NCBI GenBank assembly: GCA_921293015.1
Contig: OV121083.1
Span: 28,946,908-29,010,907 of the forward strand
Direction: 5' to 3'
Origin: Phorcus lineatus
Lineage: Eukaryota > Mollusca > Gastropoda > Trochida > Trochidae
DNA: 64,000 nucleotides
Numbering within the stretch: the stretch's first letter is position 1; each line of letters opens with the position of its first letter. Shown here in pieces: positions 34,831 to 47,300 of this stretch. Position numbers and translations under genes: made by a program. The notes beneath the pieces are model-generated. The model did not search any database and was not told the DNA's origin. It saw only the letters and a list, made by a program, of their open reading frames with translations.

Positions 34831-36580
34831 TGACAGGATAGCGATCATCTAACCGATCGATAACGACTTGATCTAGCACTTCCAAGATAACGCGAACGTC
34901 TGTAGGTATCCCTTGTAGTGTTACCCTATCCTGGTTACAATCCAGAGAGAAATACTTCCACGTGATGTTTAATCCTCCAGCTCTTGATATTGTTTTTGAT
35001 AAATTGACCCTAAAATTGGTAAAGGTGATCCCTTTTTTTCAACAATAGCTGACCATAATATTTCCTAGTTGTATTTAATTAACTCCTTAATTATATCTTG
35101 TTGTTCAACATACTTTGCATTAAAATCGCTACACAGATAGATCAACTTATTGTTCTTGTAAGTAAAAAAAAACTGACGTTGCAAGTCTTGGTGGAATTGA
35201 TCACTGTCTACTAATAAACTGTTTCCTTGCTTTGAGGAGGTAGATAACCTAGCTGAAGTGACATAACATCGAATCAGCGAAAAACCATCGCCGATTCAAA
35301 ACAACGAAATAAAACATTGGAAATACATGAAGGAAAAGCTAGATGTCGTAGACAATTTTGTAAGGAGGCACAATATGCGTGTGACATGCATTATCCCTTA
35401 AACCTTTAACCGTTTGGCTGAGGAAGCTCATCTTTGTTAGAGGGAGGCTCACGTTTGTACATTTGGCACTGACATTTGATTTAAATAAGAAACTGAATCT
35501 AAAGAATGGTAAACTATCGCAGCAGTCAACCTTAACTCGTTGGGATTGAAAACTTGAATTATTGAATTGCAAAAATTCAAAGTTGATGTTTTAATGAATT
35601 GAGTTATAATATCATTGTTGCATGTAAGACATTTTAAAACAAACAAAAATAGATAAAGATGACAAGATATCATGAATGGTATGAAAACATTGATCTTGTT
35701 TACATCCTCGTGCGTGGAGAGGCCCTGGAGGGGTAGCCGTTTTGGTGAAAAGAAAATTAGCACGAGTTACTGAACCTAGATGGCATAAATCTTATTAAAG
35801 TTATATCCTGAAGTTTAGATACCTACCCACAATCTTACCATTATCTTCGAATCTTTTTAGCATATGATAAAATTTGAGAGGTAATCTATTTGAAATCATA
35901 TACGCGGCGGCAGCTTTAGCCAATATTCTAATCGTTCATGCTTTTCGGACTATAAGTTCATGAACTTGGTAATTAATCTGCTACATCGTTAATCTTTTTT
36001 ATCAAAAGAACATTTTGATGTAACACTTATAACACTGCTTTCCGTTAGTAACAAGTAACCTGACACATTTTGGTATTTCCTCATATATAAAACATTCTGA
36101 TTGTCATCCTCGAAATAAACTGTTACTGTTATTGGCTGAAATCTGCTTGAGAATTTTATTACTGTTATTAAAATAATTATCCATTTGCTCTTGTCGCACG
36201 CTCGTGGCTGGGCAAAAAATATTGATAATTTTCCACATATTCCTATTGTAATTAAAAACTCATCATTTCTACGTAGTCAAACGCATTTCTGAAATCAATA
36301 GAGGCACAATAAAAGCGGCATTTCGGTGTCATTAGATTTTTTGTGGAGAAAGTCTGATGGTGAATACGAGGATAAATAAAAAAGTTCGTAGAATAAGCAT
36401 GATATAAAAATCCACTAGTTCCAAATTATCTATATACCTGGAAAGCAATCTTTTCTGAAGTTAGTGACAAAATATTGCAACCATCCGTAGAGAAGTTTTC
36501 GCGATGGAACATCCCAAAGTGCATAGGGGTGAACAAACTGGGAAAATAAATGATGTTGAAAAGCGTGCAGTCATCAGTGA
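34831..36580. other. Mostly unassigned; LINE RT relic near 36250
   Basis: On the minus strand around 36330-36260 the frame RFYCASIDFRNAFDYVEM resembles the RT block 'FVDF.KAFD.V' of LINEs, followed by fragments that keep drifting in frame. The remainder (34831-36000) shows nothing I can assign. Confidence 0.35.
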
Positions 36581-36589
36581 AAGAAAATG

Positions 36590-36843
36590 TCTATACAGGA
36601 AATGCATGAAGACATAGTAGATACGTTGGGTGATGACTCCGGTCCCTTGCACTTTCCACAGTTGCCAAGTGGGCTGCTGAATTTAAATGTGGCCGGCAGA
36701 GTGTTGAAGATGATACCAGGTCTGGTCGGTCAAGAATATCCACAGCTGATTCTGTTCACGACCTGGTGCTCGCAGACAGATGTGTGACCATTCAACACAT
36801 AGCTGAGACACTGGGCATTAGTTTTGGCTCGGTATACATGTAT
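36590..36843 (+). pseudogene. Mariner transposase N-terminal half
   Basis: Frames give SIQEMHEDIVDTLGDDS, VAKWAAEFKCGRQSVEDD, TRSGRS, then VHDLVLADRCVTIQHIAETL and GISFGSVY: the paired helix-turn-helix DNA-binding region of mariner. Needs frame changes. It is cut at the boundary of the palindromic TIR element; a matching C-terminal half lies on the same strand at 40757. Confidence 0.8.
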
Positions 36844-39698
36844 CATCCCAACTGCGGATCCGCCCGATCTTAAGATGGGACGCGTCCCAACTTGGGATTC
36901 CAAGTTGGGACGTCCCATCTTGAGATGGGTCGGGGGATACTAAAACATGTTAATAATATTCATATTTTATAATGAATTGTGTCAGTAAAATATGTTTTTA
37001 GATAATTTTGTTCTATTCTTTTCACATCTACGAAGATTTGATTAGATGTTCATTCACTTCACTTTCTGACTCGGTTTCATCTGTTATCGAGTACGAACGA
37101 TTCAACACTACTCAAACAATTCTTCAAAGTCCCATTTGATTACTGATTGAATCACATTTGTTAAGCGACATAACAAAATCAGATCAATACATAGATTTAT
37201 ATTTAGATAATAGTTTTCAGCATTTTTCAAACGACCAATACATGCGTAGATCGAACAGCTGTAAAAAGAGAGAAACCAAACGGCTCCACATTTCACAGAG
37301 ACATATTTGTTTCTTAGTTTCTTTACAAAAAGGTGGTATAAACTTTTAACAAAGATATGAAGTTATTCTAATACAGATCCAAATTTTACAACACTAGTGA
37401 TAAATTACTTTTTAAAAATATATATTTAAAAAACGTACCTGATACAAAGAAATGAATAATCCATGCAAAACCCTTCTATAAGCAGAAATTAAGGTACTCT
37501 CCATCGTTACAATCCAGCACTGAATAGACTGAATGTGTTAATGTGACAGCTTGGCATGACAGAGGACGAATGATTGGGCATCAATTTGCCCACCGTAGGT
37601 AGTGTTAGGCTAAAACAACATATGGAGACACCATAAGCCCATGTTGTTTTAACAAATTATTATTTTGTTTATCTACTTGGCGACTTGGTTGATTGTATCA
37701 AATGTAAAAAAAATTTAAAGTTCCTATCATATCATATCAATATACTAAAATTCTATCTTAACGGCGATAAATCTTTGTCACAAAGTGTTAACGAATTCCT
37801 AATAATATATGTTTATCATTTCATAAATGATACCAAACGATTTTTAAAGCTCTTTCCTAAAATTTGTACCAAATGTATGGTAGACAAAGCTTAATATAAA
37901 TTTGAGTTTAGTAAGAATAATTGCAAATGTATATTTCCATCAATGTACTTGATATCTTTATCATCTTATGTTTGTTTCAGGAAAAGAATTTATATAGACA
38001 TTTGCTGACTGTTTGTTCATCCTTTTTCCTTTTTGTATATATATTCTGAATTCTGTGTAACACATGTTTTATGGAAATAAAATACTGTTTAAATCATAGT
38101 ATTATACTTACTAACCATTATATGATTACACATATTGCATATTCTCATACAATGAAATATGATAATATTTTACAATAAGCAATGACAGTTTCAATATAAA
38201 ATTTGTATAAGAAATGACAGTTTCTATATCAAATTTGTATAAGCAATAACAATATGAATCATTTTGTCCTCAGAAGATAACACATTAGTACATGTATGTC
38301 AGCACAAAATAACTCGATAATTGTTAGTATATCAATAAAACTTCGTTAATGTGTATTTAGAAACCTAATGCCTTTTTTCGGGGGGACATATTAAGTAGCA
38401 TATTTAAGATAACAAAACGATTAGTTAAGTAAACTTTCAGCTGTAAAACAACAATATTACACTGAAATGTAATTCTTCCCTCTCACCTACTAATCTTATT
38501 TGACTCAGTTGATCAGTTGGTTAACTTATTAGCAGTAACAACACACAACAATTCTCTCAATTCAACGCTTCTAACAAGCCTAGATAGACGCCTGTACATA
38601 TAAAAACAACCTTTTCATACTGATCGAAATCATATGTTACCTCGGGTTAAGTAGAAAAAAATTAATTTTACTCAACTCTGTACCCTGGTTTGTGTCAAAA
38701 AATCTTGTGAAGGTAAACAAAGGTTATTAATGAACTCAAAGTCAAACTCCGTTTATAATTATCTTCTTGTAGTATTGATAAGAAATGAGTTGAAATATTG
38801 TATTTCTGAATTAGCATGAAGAAATTGCCTTTGCAATATTGAATACGGCGTGTACCTTAGTGTTACAAGCATGCTCATGTACAATTGGTACCCATTCTTG
38901 TCACTAATTGGAAGGTGACACACAGGTATTAGTGTCATAACCGAACCGGATGTTTACCAAAATACCTTCTTTCGGACCCCCTCTCCCCCCTCCACCCACC
39001 CCACACCCTTCTCTGAACTACCAAGCAGGTATGTTTGCCATTTGCACCACGACACTGATCAGATCAGGTTCGATCGGAAATATGAGGAGGCATAACTGGA
39101 TTTATTTACTGGACATCTTATAAACATTGACGGAACACCACTTATAGGTTAGTGTTTGTGAATTATGTTTAAGAAACATAAAGTCTAAGATTCGACTATC
39201 AAACACAATGAGTACATTGAAATTATGATTAACGGGACGGTTTATGTGTAAGAATTTGAACTGATTACAAGGCATTAGCATTCTTGGTATTCAGTAAGAG
39301 TGGGTTTTGAGTGTATATTTCTTTTTTTTATTTGCTTAACATGCTGTCACAATTCAAAATATTTAAGAATATAATGAAATAATTTATAAAATTTTGTATA
39401 AGAATTACTTTTGAAATCGTATTGTACTATGATGAAAGACTCGTGATGAGAGATAGATATAGCCAATAAGTCATGAAAATCAACATAAAATCAAAATATC
39501 TTTCGAGGGCCTTACAGCGCTGATCTAAATGATACATGTTATCATGTTATTACTAAATTCAACATTAGAATAAGAATATTATGAACATGTTAAAGTATTC
39601 GCCGTCCCATCTCAAGATGGGACGTCCCAACTTGGAATTCGAAGTTGGGACGCGTCCCATCTTAAGATGGGACGCGATCCCAAGTTGGGATGATACAT
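36838..39698. mobile_element. 2.9-kb element with ~110-bp palindromic inverted ends
   Basis: Left end 36838-36952 and right end 39589-39698 are about 90% complementary. Each end is itself made of small palindromes: CCCATCTTAAGATGGG, CGTCCCAACTTGGG facing CCAAGTTGGGACG, and CCCATCTTGAGATGGG. The outermost bases are ATGTATCATCCCAACT and complement. The interior is AT-rich without an open frame above 70 codons. No convincing target duplication, perhaps because the neighbours are other elements. Superfamily unknown. Confidence 0.75.
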
Positions 39699-39714
39699 AC
39701 ACACTACCACATCA

Positions 39715-40770
39715 TGGTTTCAGGTCAACAGGGGCCTAAAACAAGGCTGTATAGTATCCCCTCTACTTTTTAATCTATATATAAACGACCTGATCAGGAC
39801 TGTGAACGCGCTTGGGATGGGTGTTACTGTAGAATACGGGTGTTTTTAAGAGCATTCTGGCGTACGCCGATGATATTGTACAACTGGCCGAATCCGAAGA
39901 TATTCAAGATAACCTGAACGTTTTAATCAAATGCCTTGGAGAGTGGTGTGCTAAGTACAAGATGAATATTAACAATTTGACATTCCCGTTGAAAGGAAAT
40001 TACTAGTAAGACTAGTCCGAAGAACTGATTTACAGAGGTGTATAGCATCAAGGGAAGCAAAGGTACATACAGGCCGAGACAGGCAGCAATGGAGTCAGCA
40101 GAAACAAACTTAGGACCTACAGAATGTTCAGGAAAAACTACACCAGCGAGCCTTATGTAAAATTGTCGATTCCCAAAGCTCACAGGAGTGCCTTGTCTAA
40201 ATTCAGATCTGGTGTAGCACCATTGAGAGTGGAAACCAGACGATACGTTAGTACCCCCCTAGATGAGAGGCTTTGTTTTCACTGTAAAGACTGTATAGAG
40301 GACGGGATATATGTGCTTTTGACCTGCCCACTTTATACTAAAGAAAGGAAGGATCTCATCAATATATGTACTTAAAAATGGCCTGATATGTCATCTCCCC
40401 AGACTTTTATCAATGTTTTAGATAACCCAGATCTAGTCTTTCACACCGCCAGAACCTGCCATTATATACTTTTTAAAAGAAGAAATATCTTATATAAGTG
40501 ACTTTTTATCGTCCTTTACCTATTTTTATAACACTATTTGTATACTTTTTAACTGTGTTGTATATCATTTTAGTGAATGCAAATTTACATACTTCATTTA
40601 CTTTATACTGTGATAATACTCATGTTCTTTTATAACATGTCTCTCGTAAATCGCTGTGTTATTGGTTGTGTTTATGTGTTACTTTGTATATATTTTATGA
40701 ATTGTAGCGTACACGTACACAAGTGAGACAGAAAAAAATTATTGATTGATTATTGATTGATCATGACAGA
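39715..40770 (+). pseudogene. LINE, 5'-truncated, with RT YADD box and C-terminal knuckle
   Basis: WFQVNRGLKQGCIVSP, LLFNLYINDLIRTVN, a frameshift, then SILAYADDIVQLAESEDIQD (YADD catalytic aspartates at 39863-39874). After a deletion: NKLRTYRMFRKNYTSEPYVK, HRSALSKFRSGVAPLRVETR, LCFHCKDCIEDGIYVLLTC. The knuckle has Cys-Cys...Cys but Tyr in the usual His place. The 3' end carries the tail 'attgattgattattgattga' (to about 40765). Non-autonomous relic of an RT/endonuclease LINE common in molluscs. Confidence 0.85.
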
Positions 40771-41075
40771 TTGCTTAGAGAAGGGCCAAACCATCTACGG
40801 GGCCTATTATGCTAATGGATTGAGGCAATTAAGGGTAGCCATCAAGACCAAACGGCGAGGGAAGCTCAGCGCAAGAGTGTTGCTTCTTCAGGACAATGAT
40901 CCAGTCTACATAGCACATTTTGCTGTCACTCTCGCGACAGAATGTGGCTTTCAAATTCTTCCTCATCCACCAAACCGTCGTCGTTGAGATACAGGATGTG
41001 GAGTTCTACAAGAATGACACAGTGAACCTGGAACATGGCTGGTCCAAATGTATTGATGAGACTATGTTGAACAAT
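40757..41075 (+). pseudogene. Mariner transposase C-terminal half
   Basis: MTDCLEKGQTIYGAYYANGL, RQLRVAIKTKRRGKLSARVL, LLQDNDPVYIAHFAV (catalytic Asp of the second motif), CGFQILPHPPN, then after a deletion of the third motif LEHGWSKCIDE. Starts directly after the LINE tail, so the LINE (and the palindromic element) appear to sit inside one original mariner copy. Confidence 0.8.
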
Positions 41076-41325
41076 AAAATGCAAAATGTGATACTTTTAT
41101 CTTGTTTTTATGTTATTCTGTGAACTTTTTTTATTTACCCTAGTACGTTTAACAAATTATTTACATTTAGCCACGTTCCTACACGTTTTTCTATTAAAGC
41201 AGAAAACAGTTTGTCATTTACGTTCAACGAGGAAATAACCCGATAGAAAGAGATAATCATTCCTATTTTCCATTATTTCCTATTTTTGTTAAACATTTGT
41301 TTCAAGTAAGGATTGCTAACTTTTG

Positions 41326-41560
41326 TTATAAATATAAGATATCCATGCGGAAGACCATCCTGCCACCTTTTAAATCAGTTAATGCTTGTTTGATTTCAGT
41401 TTCAGTAATTTCGCCTGGCAAGAGAAGATCTTTGAATTTCGTGTCATTGCACTGGTTACATGAATGTGTTTCCTGAAACTCATAAACATGTTTATCGAAT
41501 TGAATTATATCATTGACAGTTGGTTGATTCAAAAGATCCTAATAATATTCAAACCATATT
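41326..41560 (-). pseudogene. LINE fragment preceding the RT domain
   Basis: LLPGEITETEIKQALTDLKG followed by GRMVFRMDIL matches the region just before RT motif 1 in LINEs ('I...E...AI..LK..KA.G.D.I'). 5' and 3' neighbours are not recognisable; short relic. Confidence 0.5.
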
Positions 41561-41628
41561 TGTGTTTTATTTGTTGAATACTTCTCAATATTTTTCCAAA
41601 ACTCATTGCAATCACTCATATTTACACA

Positions 41629-41763
41629 CAGGAACTTGATTACGTAAGTAAAACGTAGGTAAAACGCAGATGTAAAAAAACTTACATCCTTTATAAACTC
41701 TACTGATGTTGTTTTTTGTCATTTGCGTTTTACCTACGTTTTACTTACAATATCAAGTTCCTG
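41629..41763. mobile_element. Foldback MITE, 135 bp
   Basis: Arms CAGGAACTTGAT...AAGTAAAACGTAGGTAAAACGC (41629-41668) and the complement (41724-41763) pair almost perfectly around a 55-bp centre. No coding content. Confidence 0.8.
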
Positions 41764-42173
41764 AGTATTAACAGCTTCATTTAATTTCTGACTCAAATCT
41801 TTTTAAACAGATTTTCTTTAGCCTCATCCCTTTTTTAAAATCAGATTTTGCAGATATCCTTTTAGCTTGTTGTAGTAATTTTCTATTTCTTGACGATTTA
41901 CAGACAGTTGTCGCCTTATCACCACAATAAATCTATATACCTGCTAACTTACCTCCTGACTGCATGAAGTGTTTACATCAGTTTGTAAGTAGAAACAAAA
42001 TCCTGGAGCATAACTTTTCATAATAACATTCTCTGCTACAAACATTTTCTTAACTCGTTATCTGTTAGTTTAATATAACAATATTTTCAAAGTTGCATAA
42101 CACTGGCAAAGGATCAGACAACTGCATAATATGTGATACTATCTAACCTAGTTCGTCGGAAACTCAGGGAAAC
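41764..42173. other. No gene seen
   Basis: AT-rich spacer between a foldback element and the Mutator-like element. Confidence 0.4.
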
Positions 42174-43228
42174 GTCCCAAAACTTAGACAGCCATATCTT
42201 AGACAGCTTAAAACAACAACATTTATGGTTGAGTGCACGGCTAATCCTTCGGCTGTTACCTATATCTGACAATTGACCAGTCCATGAGAATCAGGAAAAA
42301 GAACAATATCATAGAATTTATATTCAAATTTATATAACAAATATTTCAAACATTCATCACGAATTCAATATTTTACTAAAACAACTATAGTACTTTTCCT
42401 CTGTGGTTTCATTTACATTAACATTCTAAGACAGAAAGTAAATATAGAACTCTTTGCTCTGTGGTAACAGTATTTTAAACAGATTTAATAGATTAATCTT
42501 TAGAATATTGATTTAAACATTCAAATATCAACATTCATTGATATTAACATACGGATCCATTTCAACAAATTTGAGTCTTTCTGTACAGTTTCTGCAACAT
42601 TTAACCAATGTGGAGCGAGTGTCTGACTGCATCTAAGAACTCGACTTCGGTCATTTGCCCTTGTTGCAACTGCTGCTTCTGTATTGCCAGCCTGTTGTCA
42701 ATCTCACGATAGACTCTCTTTCTCGGTGGTGGGGCAGCTCCGAAGTTCATCTGGGACAGCTTTACACGATCTGCATTCTCGATTCTCTTGATAATCTCAA
42801 CAAACCGAAAGATGTTGAGATGTCGCTGGGGAAGAGAGCGGTTCTTTAGGTTGTGAAATCCCTCTAAGTTGTTGTTCGACGGTGGGCCTTGTGTCTCATG
42901 GTGGTTCTGTACATCGAGCTGAGGGAGGAGTGCTAGACCAGCTGCTCTTCTGATGAACTTCTTCACCTCTGGATCTTCTTTGTATGCCACTACCAGTCCT
43001 AGATCTTAAGTCTGATCTTGAGTCTTTCTGTTTCCATTATCATGGAATATTATATTTTCAAATAAAAACATATCATTACTTCAAAATTAATCTCCCTTTT
43101 GATCAGTGTAAGCTAGGGGAGCACTAATTAGGACTGTTCCATTTCAGCCATTGGTGTTGTGTTAATCACCTATTTAAGTGTCTAAGATTTGGCTGTCTAA
43201 GATATATGGCTGTCTAAGTTTTGGGACA
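42174..43228. mobile_element. Mutator-like (MULE) deletion derivative
   Basis: Inverted ends, about 35 bp: left GTCCCAAAACTTAGACAGCC (42174) and right the complement ending at 43227-43228; TTAGACAGC is repeated in tandem within each end. The element encloses the 3' part of a transposase reading frame on the minus strand (42601-42999). About 1.05 kb, clearly deleted relative to a full MULE. No perfect 8-10-bp target duplication found. Confidence 0.8.
42601..42999 (-). pseudogene. MULE-type transposase C-terminus
   Basis: An open frame of about 130 codons without a true ATG: DLGLVVAYKEDPEVKKFIRR, then PSNNNLEGFHNLKNRSL and FRFVEIIKRIENADRVKLSQ, basic PPPRKRVYREID, and EVEFLDAVRHSLH. The 'NN.LEG.H..L' motif with downstream helices is what one sees at the C-terminus of FLYWCH/MULE-type transposases of animals. 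Truncated 5' by a stop just upstream. Family call by recognition. Confidence 0.7.
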
Positions 43229-44285
43229 TAATCAGTTCTTCCATTTACGATATTATTTTACGTAACTCAAGCAATAATCTAATAAAACTATTATAGTTTG
43301 TGTATCTTGTGACGAGCGAGATAGTGAAAGGTGTCAGACTTATAGTCATCACCCATGGGTAGGAAGCAGAGTCATCGCTCAAGAGAAAGGCGACTAGCAT
43401 TTAAGTCACCGTGCACAAAGGATGCATTTACTGACAGAGTTGATCTTCAAACTTGTCAATTCCAGTACCGTCTACGTTGTCATAGACAGGAGAGTGCTCC
43501 GGGTGGGTATTGGTTGCGAGGAGGATGCCGAGTGTTTCGTACTGAAAAATGGAGCATTATCCCACTGGCAATAAACTTGTTTAATCAGTGAAGACAGACG
43601 TAAATTTCTTTATACAAATTGCTATACCGCCTGCAAGTCAACCTTTACTAGTAGTCCGTTTGGCATTAGAGACAAATACATCATATTCATTAAATGCATC
43701 TTGCAGGATATCAATGCATAAGCAGTTTTTTTAAAACAGAATAATTAAATTGTCTGCGGAATGTAATTAAATTTACATAATTATCTTCTAAATAGCGTAC
43801 CTCAGGGATATAATTAAAAATGGGCATTTGCTGCTCAGACTTTAAAGGCGATAAGATACGAGACCTATTCTGAAGATAAAAATGTTCTTTGAAGTGTAAG
43901 TGACCTATAATGAAAGGAAATATTTTTTAACCGAACAGAAAAAATTAGTTAATTAATCTTTGCCTTCATTTCGTTTAACCGAATATTTTACCCAAATTAA
44001 TTCATCTATGTGAATAAATATTATAAGAATTATATGTATAAAGTTCATCATTGCGATTTTCTTCATATTTTGTAACAAATAGAATCAAGGACATAGACGG
44101 AGGGTTTTATTTCGTTTTAGATTTACATTAACAATTACGCTTTTGGTAACTGTCTTTTTCAACCAATCAATTTTACGAAAAGGATCATTGCTAGGTGCGC
44201 GCCTGTAATGTTTCAAAATGGCTACCTTAGACTGCCGTAAATAGTCTTTGACAGTTTTGAAATCTGTTCGTCGGAAACGCTTAAA
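43229..44285. other. Intergenic / putative IQANK1 promoter region
   Basis: No coding exon recognised. The last ~150 bp before the ATG at 44286 contain 'gcgcgcctgtaatg' and should hold the 5'UTR and start site of the IQ/ankyrin gene; no TATA box is evident. Confidence 0.4.
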
Positions 44286-44394
44286 ATGCCGCCTAAAAAA
44301 ATTGCTCAATCAAAAGCGACACCGTCATCACGACCAAATGTTATGAAATCAACACCAAAGGGACCCGGTAAAAAGACAGTTACACCAGCAGCGG
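44286..44394 (+). CDS. IQANK1: IQANK1-like exon 1
   Basis: ATG and residues 1-36, MPPKKIAQSKATPSSRP followed by a Lys/Pro/Thr-rich stretch to TPAA; ends on one base of codon 37. Donor G|GTATGT. Exon 2 completes GTA (Val). An ATG at 47210 could be mistaken for the start but lies within the intron just before the exon 2 acceptor. Confidence 0.75.
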
Positions 44395-47300
44395 GTATGT
44401 TTGATCGGAGGCTAAGAGTTTCGGTAAATTCGCATCCAAGGCAAACTCGCACTACTAATTGCGTTGATTTTAAATCTACTAGATCTAGGCCTATAAATTT
44501 GTATACATTTTCCCATGGACGAAAATCTATTTCGTTTGATTTTTATGTATTAAATAGAAAATTAATGTTTGTCCCTACTTTAGATGTTAATATAAAACAA
44601 AATGAATGGAAATAAAAAAATATAGCTGTTTAAACCTTCTTTTGAATCTTCTTATCTATTATATTGTACTTTCATTTTCAATTGACCATTTGCCACTTTT
44701 GCAAAACCTTTTAGAGTGACATCCCTTATAAGTCGTGGAACTACTTACAAAATGTTATTTTGGTCAACTTTTCAGGCTGACGTAATTACAACTAAACTTT
44801 GATTCCCACACACAATGACAGGTCTGAAATTGTTGTAAATCATATACAGTGTAATCTAATTTTGAAAAAGTTGATTAAGGGGAATTGTTTATGGTAATTA
44901 TTAAATATTGTACTGTTATTTAAAATGGAATTTACGCAAGTGGAATCATACATACATGGATTGATAAACTATTGGTGTAAAATTAAAAATCATATTTTTT
45001 TTATGAAGAAGGATATGGAAGTGGAATAAACTTTCAATAATCAAATCAAAACATGCATGAAGATAAACTCAATGACCTGATCATAATTAAAATTTGGTTT
45101 CAACAAAGATCTTGAACAAAGTGAATCACTTCAAATTTCACAATTTATTGAATTTAATAAATAAAAGCTTTCAAAATACAGATAACAATATAGCATATAT
45201 ATATATATAAATATTAGGGAATTAGCTGTAGGTGACAGCATTTTGTTTCTACCTCTAAATGATCACTTACAATGTCATTATCCTTCAGTCTTGAGTTTTT
45301 GGTGCAATATCTGCTATTTTATTACCTCTTATGTATTACACCCAGGGAATTCACATGAAATATTGTTTTATAATTAATCTGTAATCATGTGTATTGCGCT
45401 TTAGATTTGTGTTGTTATCTATATCAAGTTGTCAATGCATTTTAAAAAGCTGAAGAACAGGATTAAAATTTTGTGATCTGAAGGAATGTTATTATAATAA
45501 TATCATGTCGACTTTAAGTGGCAATTTTAGCAATACAGATGAAACTTTTTAATAGGTTACTGCCCCCACTAAGGATAAAGGGTTTATTGAAATATCAGTG
45601 GTCCATCCATTCTTCCAACCTTCAGTTGACTGCAGAGTGACTGCAGAAAACTTACACTAAACTTTTAGAAATTTTCACCTTTCACTGGCAATTTTAAGCA
45701 TTTTTTTCAAATTTAATAAAAATTATATATTTTTGTAATACATCATTTCTTCAATCGATATTTTGTCCAACCGATTGCAGAAAAAATATTCATCTCTTTC
45801 TTTACATAAATGGTGTTTTTTTCTACTGAAGAAGTAGAGGTACAATTGCACGAAAAGAGTGATATTGCTCAGTTGTCTGTTTTTTTATCTTTTGTAAATT
45901 TTTCGGATTCAGATTTAATCATTTGCAGATATTGAAATTGATCAACTCTACCTTAAGATATCCTAGACATATGCTAAAAGGTATTTCTCAATAGGTCAAA
46001 TGTAACAGTCGGAGATATTAGTTGGATGAAAGAGTGAGAAACTTTCAAGAGGCATCTATATATACCGGGACATTGGAAATGTCATAAAAGTTTTAGCTCA
46101 TCATACCTGAAAGGTCCGAAGGGCTTATTGCATGGCCCGTTGTCTGTCGTCTGTTGTCCATCGACCGTAAACTTCTAACATTTTCTACATTTTCATTTTT
46201 TCCAAATTTTCTGCACCCCCAAAGCTGAAATTTTGTGGGGATACACCTTGGACCTTGGTGATCCCTTCATTCGACACCTAAACTTAGACTTGAACATCAA
46301 AACATCCAGGGCTGATGAGCTACAGGACCCATGGCTCTTTTTTACCTCTTAAATAGAACAAAAAAATATCTCTTTACTTTTCCAAGATTTTCAAAATATA
46401 ATGTTTTATTTTTGCGCAATGCCCAGTCCCTTTTTGCCTTTTCTAGCTTGTTTTCGAAATGTTAATGAGTAATTCAAAACTGCAAAATACACATCTGCAA
46501 TGCTTCTTTAAGGAATGTGCATTTTGCATTTCAAATACTTGAAGATTAAACATTATAATGCATGTCGGATGATTATGAAAATAAGCTTACAATGCCTTCT
46601 ATATGTTTAAAATATGAAATCAAACTAACGATTTTGTGATATGATAATAAGATCCCATTCGAAAAAAATTTGTTTATCATAACAATTTTCTGACAATTTT
46701 TATAAATTGAGAATGAATCATATACATTTTCATCATTGTCATCATTTATATATAAATGACTTAAATCCAGCTGGATTTCATCCAACCTAGTAAAAAAAAT
46801 TTAAAGCAATTTGACAGACATTATAAGTTTTAAATTATTTTGCAATGAATTATAAAACTTTACGTACAAAATTTCTGCACAGACCTTTATACAGTCAGCC
46901 GCAGTCACTATTTCATATTCACTTTATAAATTGGAAGGAGAGAATTGAAATATGCACATGAATAATCAAATTTAAATCTTGGTTTATTTTCTTTTGAAAC
47001 TAGTACATTCTCATATTATTCCTCAACACCCAAATGCAAAATACTGCACTTGTTCCCATCGTCACCAAGCGTGATATGCTCTGCTTTCAATGGCAGATAA
47101 GCCTTAATGTCAAAACTGGAAAATGGTCAACTCGCAACACATCCTAATTTTTCCTTGTAAGTTATAAGCTGAAAATGTAAAGAAGTAGATATAGATATGG
47201 GAGATTGGAATGGCACCTATTTTGACAGTAAGTAAGAAGACAGTAAGAGCACCAGGCAAAGGCAAGGCAGTAGGGAGTGGCCCAGCAGAGAAAGCTGAGG

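Noticed and set aside
44085..44309. Basic 74-codon minus-strand frame opposite exon 1
   Set aside because: Starts at a non-ATG codon, overlaps the real exon 1 antisense, and shows no family signature.
47210..47228. ATG at 47210 as the start of the IQ/ankyrin gene
   Set aside because: An AG acceptor at 47227-47228 fits the phase-1 donor of the exon at 44286-44394, which has a family-like MPPKK start; the MAPILT codons are then intronic.
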